Source of the DNA: a virus
DNA length: 24,006 bases
Direction: 5' to 3' (one strand)
IMG/VR virus record: IMGVR_UViG_3300025669_000192
Coordinates: 1-24,006 of that record
Below are positions 12,475 to 20,384 of this stretch, piece after piece. Position 1 is the stretch's first letter. Every line of letters begins with the position of its first letter. The notes beneath the pieces were generated by a model, which worked only from the letters and a program-made list of their open reading frames with translations, did not search any database and was not told the origin of the DNA. The translations under genes and the position numbers were made by a program.

Positions 12475-12489
12475 CAGATGTGATATAAT
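12461..12489 (+). promoter_or_regulatory. Extended -10 promoter P3 for the ParB-like operon
   Basis: TTGTGG at 12461-12466 and a perfect TATAAT at 12484-12489 are 17 bp apart, and TGA just before the -10 gives the TGn extended element. Transcription should start near 12496, about 10 bases before the ATG at 12507, with AAAAGGAG as ribosome binding site. It should drive the ParB-like, methyltransferase-like and radical-SAM genes. Confidence 0.75.
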
Positions 12490-12506
12490 TGGGAAAAGGA
12501 GATGCA

Positions 12507-13121
12507 ATGAGCAATAACCCCACGAGCATAGACGACTTGAAGGACGACCCGGTAAACCCAAGGCAGATTGCCTTCGGCGCACTGGACGGGCTGACTAATA
12601 GCCTATCCGAGTTTGGCGACCTGAGCGGCATAGTCTGGTCTGCTGATAGGGGGCATCTGATAGCGGGCCACCAGAGACTTTCGGCGCTCAAGGCCAAGCA
12701 TGGTGACGCGCTCAAGATCGAGGGCGGGGCAATCATTACGCCAGATGGTGAGGCGTTCCCGATCCGCGTTGTGTCAGGCTGGTCCGAAGCAAAGGAGAAG
12801 GCGGCAAACCTGTCAGCCAATAACCCAGCCATAAGCGGCACGTTTACGCCCGGCGTTCTGCCAGTTCTTGCCGATATCAAGGCCGAATTGCCAGAGTTGA
12901 TTGCCCCGCTGATGCTAGATATTGTGGTGTCAGACTTTGAGCCAGGCGCGATCCAAAAGGTAGGAGGAGTAAGTCAGCCACTCCCAAAATTGGCATTTGT
13001 ACTGATTGGATTACCCGTTGAGCGGTTTGGCGAGCTTGCCGGGGTTATGGAAAAGTATTCTGGCGACGACCACGCTGTCGTTGAAACCAGCCTCAGTGGA
13101 GGTGAAAGGGATGGCAATTGA
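12507..13121 (+). CDS. ParB/sulfiredoxin-fold protein (204 aa)
   Basis: Residues 15-70 contain DPVNPRQIAFGALDGLTNSL followed by GDLSGIVW and GHLIAGHQRLSALK, the pattern of ParB-like domains: an N-P-R box, an E-F-G helix and the GHQR catalytic or nucleotide-binding motif. In phages these proteins are often partners of DNA methyltransferases or act as nicking, NTP-binding enzymes. The rest, including NLSANNPAISGTF, fits the usual continuation, and the C-terminus is a short unknown segment. ATG 12507 has AAAAGGAG 5 bases upstream and lies just after promoter P3. The end overlaps the next gene by 11 bases, which shows a shared operon. Confidence 0.82.
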   Translation: MSNNPTSIDDLKDDPVNPRQIAFGALDGLTNSLSEFGDLSGIVWSADRGHLIAGHQRLSALKAKHGDALKIEGGAIITPDGEAFPIRVVSGWSEAKEKAANLSANNPAISGTFTPGVLPVLADIKAELPELIAPLMLDIVVSDFEPGAIQKVGGVSQPLPKLAFVLIGLPVERFGELAGVMEKYSGDDHAVVETSLSGGERDGN

Positions 13122-13716
13122 TAATTCCTCATTAACCACGAAGCTGGCAATCCGGAAGTATATGTTAGACAAGTGGAGTCAAGAGCCTATACGTGTTCTT
13201 GACTGCTGCGCTGGGAAGCGGGAGATATGGACCGCCCTGCAAAAAGATTATGATGTCAAGGAGTATCTAGCCGCAGATGTTAAGGCCACTCGCGGCAACC
13301 TTCGCGTTGACAGCCGTCGGCTGGTTGCTGACAAGGACGTTTGCTCTCGGTTTGACGTGATAGACGTTGACACGTATGGATCTCCGTGGACTCATTGGGA
13401 AAGCATCATCAAAAACTGCGGGCAAGACGTTACTGTGTTTCTGACCATGGGGCGCAGTGGGGGCCAGAAGGCAGTAGACGGAGCTGCCCTGGAAATGCTA
13501 GGGCTGAATGGCCTTGATGTACCAAATGGCATTAGGTGGAGGTTGGCTGATCTGTGCGTAAGTTATTGTTTGACAAAGTGTTACGATTACGGTATAATAC
13601 TAAAAGAAGCCGTAGAGACAAGATCACCGGGTAGCGGTGGCGCAAACTACTACGGCATACGCTTGAGGAGGCGGAAAAATGGGAGTAATCTACCAACCAA
13701 AGGGAGCGGCCCTTGA
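13111..13716 (+). CDS. SAM-dependent methyltransferase-like protein (201 aa)
   Basis: IRVLDCCAGKREIW (residues 27-40) resembles the first SAM-binding motif of class I methyltransferases, with D31 at the end of the first strand. AADVKATR follows as the second strand. FDVIDVDTYGSPW (81-93) takes the place of the catalytic motif; it is not the NPPY or DPPY of ordinary DNA amino-methyltransferases but recalls the D-x-D-P-Y-G-S-P box of tRNA guanine-N2 enzymes. The C-terminus is basic. The start at 13111 has GGAGG 8 bases before it. The target (DNA, RNA or small molecule) cannot be told. A perfect promoter lies inside this gene near its 3' end. Confidence 0.62.
   Translation: MAIDNSSLTTKLAIRKYMLDKWSQEPIRVLDCCAGKREIWTALQKDYDVKEYLAADVKATRGNLRVDSRRLVADKDVCSRFDVIDVDTYGSPWTHWESIIKNCGQDVTVFLTMGRSGGQKAVDGAALEMLGLNGLDVPNGIRWRLADLCVSYCLTKCYDYGIILKEAVETRSPGSGGANYYGIRLRRRKNGSNLPTKGSGP
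13570..13598 (+). promoter_or_regulatory. Perfect sigma-70 promoter P4 inside a coding gene
   Basis: TTGACA at 13570-13575 and TATAAT at 13593-13598 are 17 bp apart, both perfect. It lies in the last fifth of the methyltransferase-like gene and about 80 bases before the radical-SAM start at 13679. Transcription from it would supply the radical-SAM gene and probably the terminase and head genes as well. Confidence 0.85.
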
Positions 13717-14443
13717 GTATGGAGACTGGGCATGCAATCTGTTCCGTGGGTGTTCGCACGGTTGCAAATACTGCTATGCGCCGAGTGTTCTTAGGCTAAA
13801 GCGTGACGCTTTTTTGATGTCGGAGCCGAGGGCAAACATACTAGATAACCTCCAGAAGGAGTTGGGCAAGGGCGTTGGTGGCGACGCTCCAGTCTTCTTT
13901 TGCTTCACGTCTGACCCATATCAACCAAGGGAGGAGCAAGATCGAATCACGAGAAGGGCGCTTGACATGGTAACTGCTGGGAACATGGTCACGCCTGGGC
14001 GTGGAGTGATAGTCCTCACCAAAAACGGGAACTTGGCCGCTCGCGATTTTGATTTGATTTCCAGAAACCCAGAAAGCGCATTTGGCGTTTCGTTGTGCTG
14101 GATGGACGATGGCAAGCGGGAAGAATGGGAACCATTTGCCGGGTCGGTAGCGGATCGGATTAAATCGCTGGAATTGGCCAGATCAATGGGAATCAAAACG
14201 TGGGTCAGTGTAGAGCCTGTAATCGATGCCAGTGAGGGGCTGTCTGTAGTTACAGCCCTATGTGGGAAGGTAGACACAATCAAAATAGGAAAGCTAAACC
14301 ACAACCGCGCAATTGAGGATATAACAGATTGGCCAGACTTCCGGGAAAAATGTGTCAGCCTTTGCAAATCTTTCGGGCAGGCGTACTATATCAAGCACGA
14401 TTTGCGGGTTGCGGAGAGCAAGGCAACCCTTGAATCAGGATAG
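13679..14443 (+). CDS. Radical SAM protein, spore-photoproduct-lyase-like or Gp37/Gp68-like
   Basis: RGCSHGCKYCYAP carries the C-x3-C-x2-C iron-sulfur motif (C25, C29, C32) that binds a 4Fe-4S cluster and SAM. The surrounding YxGC-x-HGC-x-YCYA and the FFCFTSDPYQPRE segment match the SplB-like group, which includes phage Gp37/Gp68-type proteins. Length (254 aa) fits. Such enzymes make a 5'-deoxyadenosyl radical to attack a substrate. Repair or modification of DNA bases is possible here, but the substrate is unknown. The start at 13679 has GAGGAGG 7 bases before it, overlaps the previous gene by 38 bases, and lies below promoter P4. Its stop is one base before the terminase GTG. Confidence 0.8.
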   Translation: MGVIYQPKGAALEYGDWACNLFRGCSHGCKYCYAPSVLRLKRDAFLMSEPRANILDNLQKELGKGVGGDAPVFFCFTSDPYQPREEQDRITRRALDMVTAGNMVTPGRGVIVLTKNGNLAARDFDLISRNPESAFGVSLCWMDDGKREEWEPFAGSVADRIKSLELARSMGIKTWVSVEPVIDASEGLSVVTALCGKVDTIKIGKLNHNRAIEDITDWPDFREKCVSLCKSFGQAYYIKHDLRVAESKATLESG

Positions 14444-14444
14444 C

Positions 14445-15734
14445 GTGACCCCAGACCAAAGCGCCAAAATCAAAGCAACGGTTGTGGCACTGGCCCCATT
14501 TGCAGAGGCTAGACGCCTTGGCTATATCCCGCAAGAGCCAACACGCAAGCAGCTAGAGTTTTTGGCGCTGAATGGAATCGAGGCGTTCTATGGCGGAGCG
14601 GCCGGCGGAGGCAAATCGAGCGCCCTGCTCATGGCTGCCCTGATGTACGTCCATGTGCCGGGTTACTCCGCTCTGTTGCTCAGGAGAACATACCCGGACC
14701 TGAACCAAGCGGGCGCCCTAATCCCACGGTCTCAAGAGTGGCTTGGCCCCACGAATGCGAGATGGAACGGGTCTGACAAGCGCTGGACGTTCCCCAGCGG
14801 CGCCACTTTAGCCTTTGGGCACATGGCAAACGCCAACGATATGTACAACTATCAGGGGTCAGAGCTTCAATTCGTGGGGTTTGACGAGCTAACCCAGTTC
14901 CCGGAAGAATGTTACAGGTACTTATTCTCACGAACCAGGCGACTTGAGGGCGTAAATGTACCCATCCGGATACGATCCGCCAGCAACCCGGGCGGCATTG
15001 GACATAAGTGGGTAAGGGCGGCTATGGTTGACAATCAGGATACGCCATTTGTGGTGGCCAAGATCGCAGATAACCCGTACCTTGACCAGGCCGAATACCT
15101 CGAATCGCTCAGTAGGCTTGACCATATCACCCGGGCCCAGCTTCAAGACGGGGATTGGAGCGTCCACGGTACGGGGGGCATGTTCAACCGCACATGGTTT
15201 GAGATTGTCGAGGACATACCCCGCGAAGCCAAGGTTGTCAGGTATTGGGACTTGGCCGCAACGCCAGAGAAAAACGGGAATGACCCCGACTGGACCGCTG
15301 GCGCTTTGGTTGGATTGCTCGACGGGGTATGGTACATTGCCGACATGCGCCACGTTAGAGAAACCCCGCTCGGCGTAGAAAAATTAGTAAAAGCTACCGC
15401 CACTCTTGACACGAGAGCCGTTAGCGTGTATATTGAACAGGAGCCTGGTAGTGCGGGCGCACATGCAATTGATCTTTACAGGCGCCGCATACTGCCAGGC
15501 TACGCGGTAAAAAGCGATAGACCAACAGGCCCGAAGGACGTTAGGGCCAAACCAGTTAGCGCGGCCGCCGAGGCTGGAAACGTCAAGCTGATTCGCGGCC
15601 CGTGGATACCGGACTTCTTAGACGAGGCGGAGAGTTTTGGATTACCGGGGATGCACGACGATCAAATTGACGCGGTTTCTGGCGCGTTCAAATCCCTATC
15701 CGAGCCGCCCAAAAAGTGTTTTGTTGTCACGTAG
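14445..15734 (+). CDS. terL: Terminase large subunit
   Basis: This is the ATP-driven motor and nuclease that packs DNA into the head. Walker A is GGAAGGGKS (residues 50-58) and Walker B is LQFVGFDELTQ (D147, E148). SASNPGG follows as the coupling motif. The RNase H-like nuclease has RYWDLAAT (D269), YIEQEPGS (E331) and MHDDQIDA (D405, D406, D409). I use GTG 14445, just after the radical-SAM stop and 4 bases behind CAGGA, giving 429 residues; the frame is open further upstream but without a better start. The length is a little short for large terminases, though both domains are complete. It begins the head module. Confidence 0.94.
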   Translation: MTPDQSAKIKATVVALAPFAEARRLGYIPQEPTRKQLEFLALNGIEAFYGGAAGGGKSSALLMAALMYVHVPGYSALLLRRTYPDLNQAGALIPRSQEWLGPTNARWNGSDKRWTFPSGATLAFGHMANANDMYNYQGSELQFVGFDELTQFPEECYRYLFSRTRRLEGVNVPIRIRSASNPGGIGHKWVRAAMVDNQDTPFVVAKIADNPYLDQAEYLESLSRLDHITRAQLQDGDWSVHGTGGMFNRTWFEIVEDIPREAKVVRYWDLAATPEKNGNDPDWTAGALVGLLDGVWYIADMRHVRETPLGVEKLVKATATLDTRAVSVYIEQEPGSAGAHAIDLYRRRILPGYAVKSDRPTGPKDVRAKPVSAAAEAGNVKLIRGPWIPDFLDEAESFGLPGMHDDQIDAVSGAFKSLSEPPKKCFVVT

Positions 15735-15753
15735 TTTCTTTGGATGACAATTT

Positions 15754-17859
15754 ATGTTTGATCGCCTCTGGGGCCTGATTACAGGCCGGGAGGGGCGAGA
15801 AGCCGCAATCAAGGACGCAACAAATAACGCAGTACAAGCCGCCCTGGGCAGGGTGGTTCAAAGTTTAGACGCTGGCCAACTGAATATATTCGGCGCTGGC
15901 CACAGCTACAAGACCATTCCCGCTGGCAAGGTCGCGTCATACTTCAACCGATGGCCCTATGCCGCATCCACAGCTATCGCCGACGCGGTAAGCGCCCTTG
16001 ACTTTAGCGTACAAACTAAGTCGGGCGACGTGTGGGCAGATGCCCCAGACCATCCACTAGCGACTGTCCTTGCCAGACCAAACCCCCATATGTCAACCCG
16101 CATGATGCTCCGGTACCTTGCCCTTGATTGGTATTTCTTGGGCGAGCATTACTGGCATGTGCGATTCAACGGAATGCAGGAACCCGCTGAACTCTGGCCG
16201 TTGTTCGGCTCGGTAGAACCTATACCAGACCCGGAGCTATTTATCCGAGGTTACAAACAGGTATCGCAGACCGAGCGCGGCCAGAAGATTACCTATTACG
16301 AGCCCGACGAAGTTGTCCGCTTTGTCATGCCCACGTTTCACGACGCTATCAATGGGGCGTCTGACCTTGAAGCCGCCGCCTCGTCTGTCCAGGTTGACGA
16401 TAAGATTGTTGAAGCCCAGTGGCGAGCGTTCCGGCAAGGCATCTTTTCCAGTGGCGTGTTATCCATGGGCGAGGAAGACCCCCAGCTTCGCAAGGAATTG
16501 TTGGGTGAGTTCAACTCAGCGCACCGTGGCGCCCGCGAAGCAGGCAACGCCATTGGCATTGGTACTGACATGAGTTGGACCCCGACAAGCAAGACGCCGC
16601 GCGAGATGGACTTTTCAGCTTCGGCCACGCACGTTAGGGACGAGATAACAGGCGTGTCCCGTGTACCCGATATCGCTATGGGCATTACCCGCGATGTCCA
16701 GAACAGGGCAACCGCCGAAGCGTCCGAGTATGTCTTTGCCAAGTGGAACATCCTACCCAAAGCAAAGATGATCGAGGACCAGTTACGCAATGACATGGCC
16801 CGGAGATACTACGGTGATGATGTCCGCGTTGTAGTGGCGTCACCCGTTCCTGCTGATGCTGAATCACAACGCGCAGATGACAAGCTGGCCCTTGAGCAAC
16901 GTATCCAAAGCGTCAACGAGATTAGGGCACAGCGCGGCCTTGATGATGTGCCTTGGGGCGACGAGCCGCTTGTCCAGGCTAACCTTATCCCGATATCAGA
17001 CGCGGGTAAAGCCGCCGCTGGCGCTGGCAGTCAAGCACTCGCCATAAACCAGGAAGTAACCCCAAGCGGCTATAGCGCAGCCGAGCGCCGCGAGATCATG
17101 GCGAAGTACGAAAGCGCCCAGGTGCCGTTCTTGAAACAGTACACAAAGACTTGGGTGCGCATCTTTAGGTCCATTGAAGAACAGTTCATGCCGGAGTTTG
17201 ACAAGAGCCAGGACCGCCAGGACATGCCCGATGGCATTGTCACACAGGACGCCGATGACGCGGTAGTGAGTGTCCTAAATGAGAACACGCTTGCAAACCA
17301 CATGGCCCGCGAAACCAAAGGCGACAACGTGCGTGGCTTGGTTATCGGTGGTCAGACTGATGGCGAGATTGCCGGGATACCAGGGCGCGGATCGTGGAGT
17401 TCAAAGTCGAGTGAACTTATGGCCGCAGCCGCCGAGTTCGGCCCCGCACACTATGCCGGAATAGCCAGCACAACGCGCAAGCAGGTTGAGGAAGTCATAG
17501 CCAGGGCAATCGCCAAGCGCAAGACGTGGGGCGAGATGCGCGACATGGTAGAGGATTCATTCTCACACATGACCGCTGGCCGGGCTGGAAACATTGCCAC
17601 AACCGAGACCACAAAGCTATTCAACGCGGGCGCCCAGGCGTTCCGCAGCGAGTTTGATGTACCGTTCAAACAATGGATCGCGTCATACGTCAACACGCGC
17701 CCAACACACGCCGCCGCTGATGGCCAGGTCAGACGCAATGGCGACCCATACCGCGTTGGCCAAGACAGTATGCAATATCCAGGCGGCGGGATGCTGGCCG
17801 AAGAGAACTGCAATTGCAACTGCTATTCTGTTGGCGTACCGACAAAGGCAGGAACCTAA
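15754..17859 (+). CDS. Portal protein fused to a MuF-like minor head protein (701 aa)
   Basis: Residues from about 1 to 430 read as an HK97-type portal: FNRWPYAASTAIADAVSAL near the start, HPLATVLARPNPHMS, then a long region with IGIGTDMSW and SRVPDIAMG. The portal forms the ring at the head vertex through which DNA passes. Residues from about 590 onward contain RAGNIATTETTKLFNAGAQA, YVNTRPTHAAADGQVR and CNCNCYSV, which are the hallmarks of MuF/SPP1 gp7 minor head proteins. No stop codon separates the two, so they form one chain. Separate portal (about 450) and MuF (about 250 aa) genes add up to this length. The ATG at 15754 has only a weak site (GGATGA). Confidence 0.88.
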   Translation: MFDRLWGLITGREGREAAIKDATNNAVQAALGRVVQSLDAGQLNIFGAGHSYKTIPAGKVASYFNRWPYAASTAIADAVSALDFSVQTKSGDVWADAPDHPLATVLARPNPHMSTRMMLRYLALDWYFLGEHYWHVRFNGMQEPAELWPLFGSVEPIPDPELFIRGYKQVSQTERGQKITYYEPDEVVRFVMPTFHDAINGASDLEAAASSVQVDDKIVEAQWRAFRQGIFSSGVLSMGEEDPQLRKELLGEFNSAHRGAREAGNAIGIGTDMSWTPTSKTPREMDFSASATHVRDEITGVSRVPDIAMGITRDVQNRATAEASEYVFAKWNILPKAKMIEDQLRNDMARRYYGDDVRVVVASPVPADAESQRADDKLALEQRIQSVNEIRAQRGLDDVPWGDEPLVQANLIPISDAGKAAAGAGSQALAINQEVTPSGYSAAERREIMAKYESAQVPFLKQYTKTWVRIFRSIEEQFMPEFDKSQDRQDMPDGIVTQDADDAVVSVLNENTLANHMARETKGDNVRGLVIGGQTDGEIAGIPGRGSWSSKSSELMAAAAEFGPAHYAGIASTTRKQVEEVIARAIAKRKTWGEMRDMVEDSFSHMTAGRAGNIATTETTKLFNAGAQAFRSEFDVPFKQWIASYVNTRPTHAAADGQVRRNGDPYRVGQDSMQYPGGGMLAEENCNCNCYSVGVPTKAGT

Positions 17860-17873
17860 CGGAGAATTGTAAC

Positions 17874-18941
17874 ATGGAAACTAACGAACTTGTAAAACTT
17901 GAGTCAACCTTTGAGCTTGCCGCCCCGCCAACGGAAGATGCAAACGGCGATGTTACGTTCTGGGCGATTGGTTTGGACAAGAGCAAGACTCCAAACAGGC
18001 GCGGCTTGGTGTTTGATTGGAAGTCGCCAGCGGATATTGACATCACGGCCTTCCTCAAGAATCCCGTCATGCCATATGCGCACGACAGCGGTTCGGTTCC
18101 CATTGGCCGTTGGGAAAAGGTGCAAGTCACAAAGAGCCAGGTCAAACTGTTTGGCAGAATCCCAGGTGGCGACGATTACCCCGACCTGGCGCCCATTCGC
18201 GCCCGTGTTCGGGATGGATACCTCAAGGCAGTGTCAATAGGCTTCTACATCCGCGAGGCCGAAGAGGTCGCTATCAAGGGCGCTGATTATGCCCTGAAGG
18301 TGTTGGCGCTTGAACTTCTCGAATGCTCAGTTTGCACCATTGGCGCACATGCCGGGGCTGTGATTCAGTCTGACGCGATAGGCAATGGCGACCCCAAGCG
18401 GTTTGATGCCCCCGAAGATATCAAGTGGAATACTCAGACCTTTGCCGACGTCAAGCAGGGCGGCACAAAGGAGATGGTCTATTCGCTTGACGGTATTGCG
18501 CTTGACCCGGAGACGCCCGCAACTGTTGCCAAAAGCGCAACGGTTCAAGTGGACACGCCAGAAGAACCAGCCCCAGACACACAGGCCGCCGCAATTGATA
18601 GCCTCAAGGACTCCATATCAGCTCTTACGGATACTGTCAAGGCGCTGTCAGATAAGATTGATGCAGAACCAGAGCCCGAAGCGCAAGCAGTGATTGAACC
18701 CGACGGCCAAACGCCCGACCCGGAAGATACCGAGCCCGCGAAGCCAGACGGTGAACTTGCTGCGCCCCCGGTAGTTCCTACGGAGGCAGAGCTAAAGGCC
18801 ACGGCTGAAAAGGTGTATCAGGACTGGGCCATACAAAACCCGGACCGGATCGCCGAGTTTGACGCACTCGCAAAGCGTCTAGCACAAGCGCGAGTTGATT
18901 CACAAATCGAAGCAAACCTCAGACGAAGAAAGAGCAGGTAA
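17874..18941 (+). CDS. HK97-type prohead protease with long acidic C-terminal tail
   Basis: Residues 1-170 form the protease: MPYAHDSGSVPIGRW carries the likely catalytic histidine (H70) and KAVSIGFYI the likely serine (S121), with LELLECSVCTIGAHA near the end of the domain. It cuts the capsid protein and itself during head maturation. Residues 170-355 are acidic, rich in proline and glutamate, with a helical SLKDSISALTDTVKALSDKID segment and a basic end (RRRKSR). This extra part may act as the scaffold, which would explain why no separate scaffold gene is seen. I start at ATG 17874, 9 bases after GGAG, not at an upstream frame inside the portal gene. Confidence 0.88.
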   Translation: METNELVKLESTFELAAPPTEDANGDVTFWAIGLDKSKTPNRRGLVFDWKSPADIDITAFLKNPVMPYAHDSGSVPIGRWEKVQVTKSQVKLFGRIPGGDDYPDLAPIRARVRDGYLKAVSIGFYIREAEEVAIKGADYALKVLALELLECSVCTIGAHAGAVIQSDAIGNGDPKRFDAPEDIKWNTQTFADVKQGGTKEMVYSLDGIALDPETPATVAKSATVQVDTPEEPAPDTQAAAIDSLKDSISALTDTVKALSDKIDAEPEPEAQAVIEPDGQTPDPEDTEPAKPDGELAAPPVVPTEAELKATAEKVYQDWAIQNPDRIAEFDALAKRLAQARVDSQIEANLRRRKSR

Positions 18942-18943
18942 TC

Positions 18944-20119
18944 ATGGAAAAGACCAAAGAAGAATTGGCCTTGGAGAAGGAAGCCGAGGCGAATACCGCC
19001 GCGTTGATCGCAAACCCCAAGACCGCAGAGTTCTTGGCGCAGTTTGCATCAGCCGAACTTATGACCCGTCTTGATGCACACGCCGCGACCATCGTCGCCA
19101 ACGCCCGCGAGGCGCTTGACACGCGGGAAGCCGCAGCCGCATCACTCGCCGGGTCCGCCGACACTGGCAAGCGCGAACTGACGCACCCGGAACTGAATGA
19201 GTACCTCAGATGTTCGTTCTTGGCCCAGAACAAGCGGCCCTATAAGATTAGGGACGACTTCGCCAAAGAAGGCGTTGTAGAGCAGACCTTGACCGAAACC
19301 GTGGGGTCCGCCGGTGGCGTTGCTGTGCCTGACGCCTTTGACGCCATGGTCACCAAGCGCAACGTGGAACCCAGCGTTATCTGGCCCATGTTGACCGTCC
19401 GCCCGACATCTTCTGACGCTGTGAAGAGTTGGGAAGTCTTGACTTATGTCACCGCCAACACCGGAACAGATGCTAAGTCACAGTCCGCAACAAGCTCAGA
19501 CGAGGTGGCCGTCACGGAGCCGACGTTTGGCGAAATCAGTTGGTCACTCCATCCCCAAGACGCGAGAGTTCCGATCCACCTCAACCTGCTTGACGACGCC
19601 GAGACTGACGTTGTTCAGCTTTGCGTTGACCTGGTTGCGGAATCATTCCTGCACAACCGCGAAACCTACCCGCTGACTGGTAACGGCGCCACCCGACCCT
19701 TGGGTTTGCTGAATGCCGCCACGGGTCTGACAAGTTCCGCCGTAACCTCAATCACTACAGCCAACGTGATTGACTTTGTGGCCACGTTGCCGCAGAGATG
19801 GCGTGCTGGTTATCAGCCCGCGTTGGTGTCTGGTAGCGAGTTGCACTTCAAGATTGGCTTGGCGTTCGCCAAGGATATCAGGTCCGCCCAATACTTGATG
19901 AACATGATGCCCGTATTCAAAGAAGCCGGGAACATGCCCGTTGGTAAACTTTTGATTGGCGACTTCTCAAAGTACATCGTCTATCAAAACCGTTTGATGC
20001 GTATGGTTCAGGGTGTTGCCCCCGAGCGTTGGTGCCTGGAGCTTGTCTTCCAGGAACGCTGGGACGGCCAGGCCCCGCTGACTGATGCTTTCCGCATCGG
20101 CCTCGTGACCACGTACTAA
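18944..20119 (+). CDS. HK97-fold major capsid protein
   Basis: The first 100 or so residues are charged and helical (KTKEELALEKEAEANTAA), like the delta domain that the protease removes. The core then reads VGSAGGVAVPDAFDAMV, TPxFG-like VTEPTFGEISWSLHP, and PLTGNGATRPLGLLNA, all familiar from HK97-type capsids. Length (391 aa) matches. It begins 2 bases after the protease stop, with AGCAGG as a modest site. The position after portal and protease is standard. It should be the most abundant virion protein; a hairpin right after the gene may stabilise its message. Confidence 0.92.
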   Translation: MEKTKEELALEKEAEANTAALIANPKTAEFLAQFASAELMTRLDAHAATIVANAREALDTREAAAASLAGSADTGKRELTHPELNEYLRCSFLAQNKRPYKIRDDFAKEGVVEQTLTETVGSAGGVAVPDAFDAMVTKRNVEPSVIWPMLTVRPTSSDAVKSWEVLTYVTANTGTDAKSQSATSSDEVAVTEPTFGEISWSLHPQDARVPIHLNLLDDAETDVVQLCVDLVAESFLHNRETYPLTGNGATRPLGLLNAATGLTSSAVTSITTANVIDFVATLPQRWRAGYQPALVSGSELHFKIGLAFAKDIRSAQYLMNMMPVFKEAGNMPVGKLLIGDFSKYIVYQNRLMRMVQGVAPERWCLELVFQERWDGQAPLTDAFRIGLVTTY

Positions 20120-20130
20120 GCTGTTTTCAT

Positions 20131-20155
20131 GGGGGGCGTCCTCGTGGCGCTCCCC
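20131..20155 (+). other. Hairpin downstream of the capsid gene
   Basis: GGGGGGCG at 20131-20138 pairs with CGCTCCCC at 20148-20155 with one G-U pair and a 9-base loop. It starts 12 bases after the capsid stop. TTTT lies before rather than after it, so a + strand intrinsic terminator is unlikely. Such hairpins often stabilise abundant capsid messages or reduce read-through. Confidence 0.55.
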
Positions 20156-20168
20156 TCAAGGAGTTGAG

Positions 20169-20381
20169 ATGCCCTTTGTAAGATTCGTCAAGCGTGAAAC
20201 CGTGAGGCATACCCCATACGGAGTCGGGACTATTGTTGACATAGACGAGTCAATGGTTAAGCAGCTTGAGTTGCTTGGTTATCAGCGCAACGACCCGATC
20301 ATTGAGCGGGTAGAGAAGCCAGCCGTAAACAACATGATTCCCGATATGTTGGGCGGACAAACAGTATTGATTAGGAACTAG
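20169..20381 (+). CDS. Small head-associated hypothetical protein (70 aa)
   Basis: The ATG has AAGGAG 8 bases before it. The product begins MPFVRFVKRETVRHTPYGVG and contains GTIVDIDESMVKQLELLGY, a beta-rich N-terminal half followed by a helix. Small genes at this place often code for head completion or decoration proteins and this one is similar in size and position, but I recognise no exact family. It lies between the capsid gene and the glycosyltransferase gene with a 3-base gap to the latter. Confidence 0.65.
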   Translation: MPFVRFVKRETVRHTPYGVGTIVDIDESMVKQLELLGYQRNDPIIERVEKPAVNNMIPDMLGGQTVLIRN

Positions 20382-20384
20382 CTG

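Noticed and set aside
20131-20155. Intrinsic terminator after the capsid gene
   Set aside because: The T run precedes the stem rather than following it, and the next gene starts 13 bases later with its own ribosome binding site. Kept only as a hairpin.
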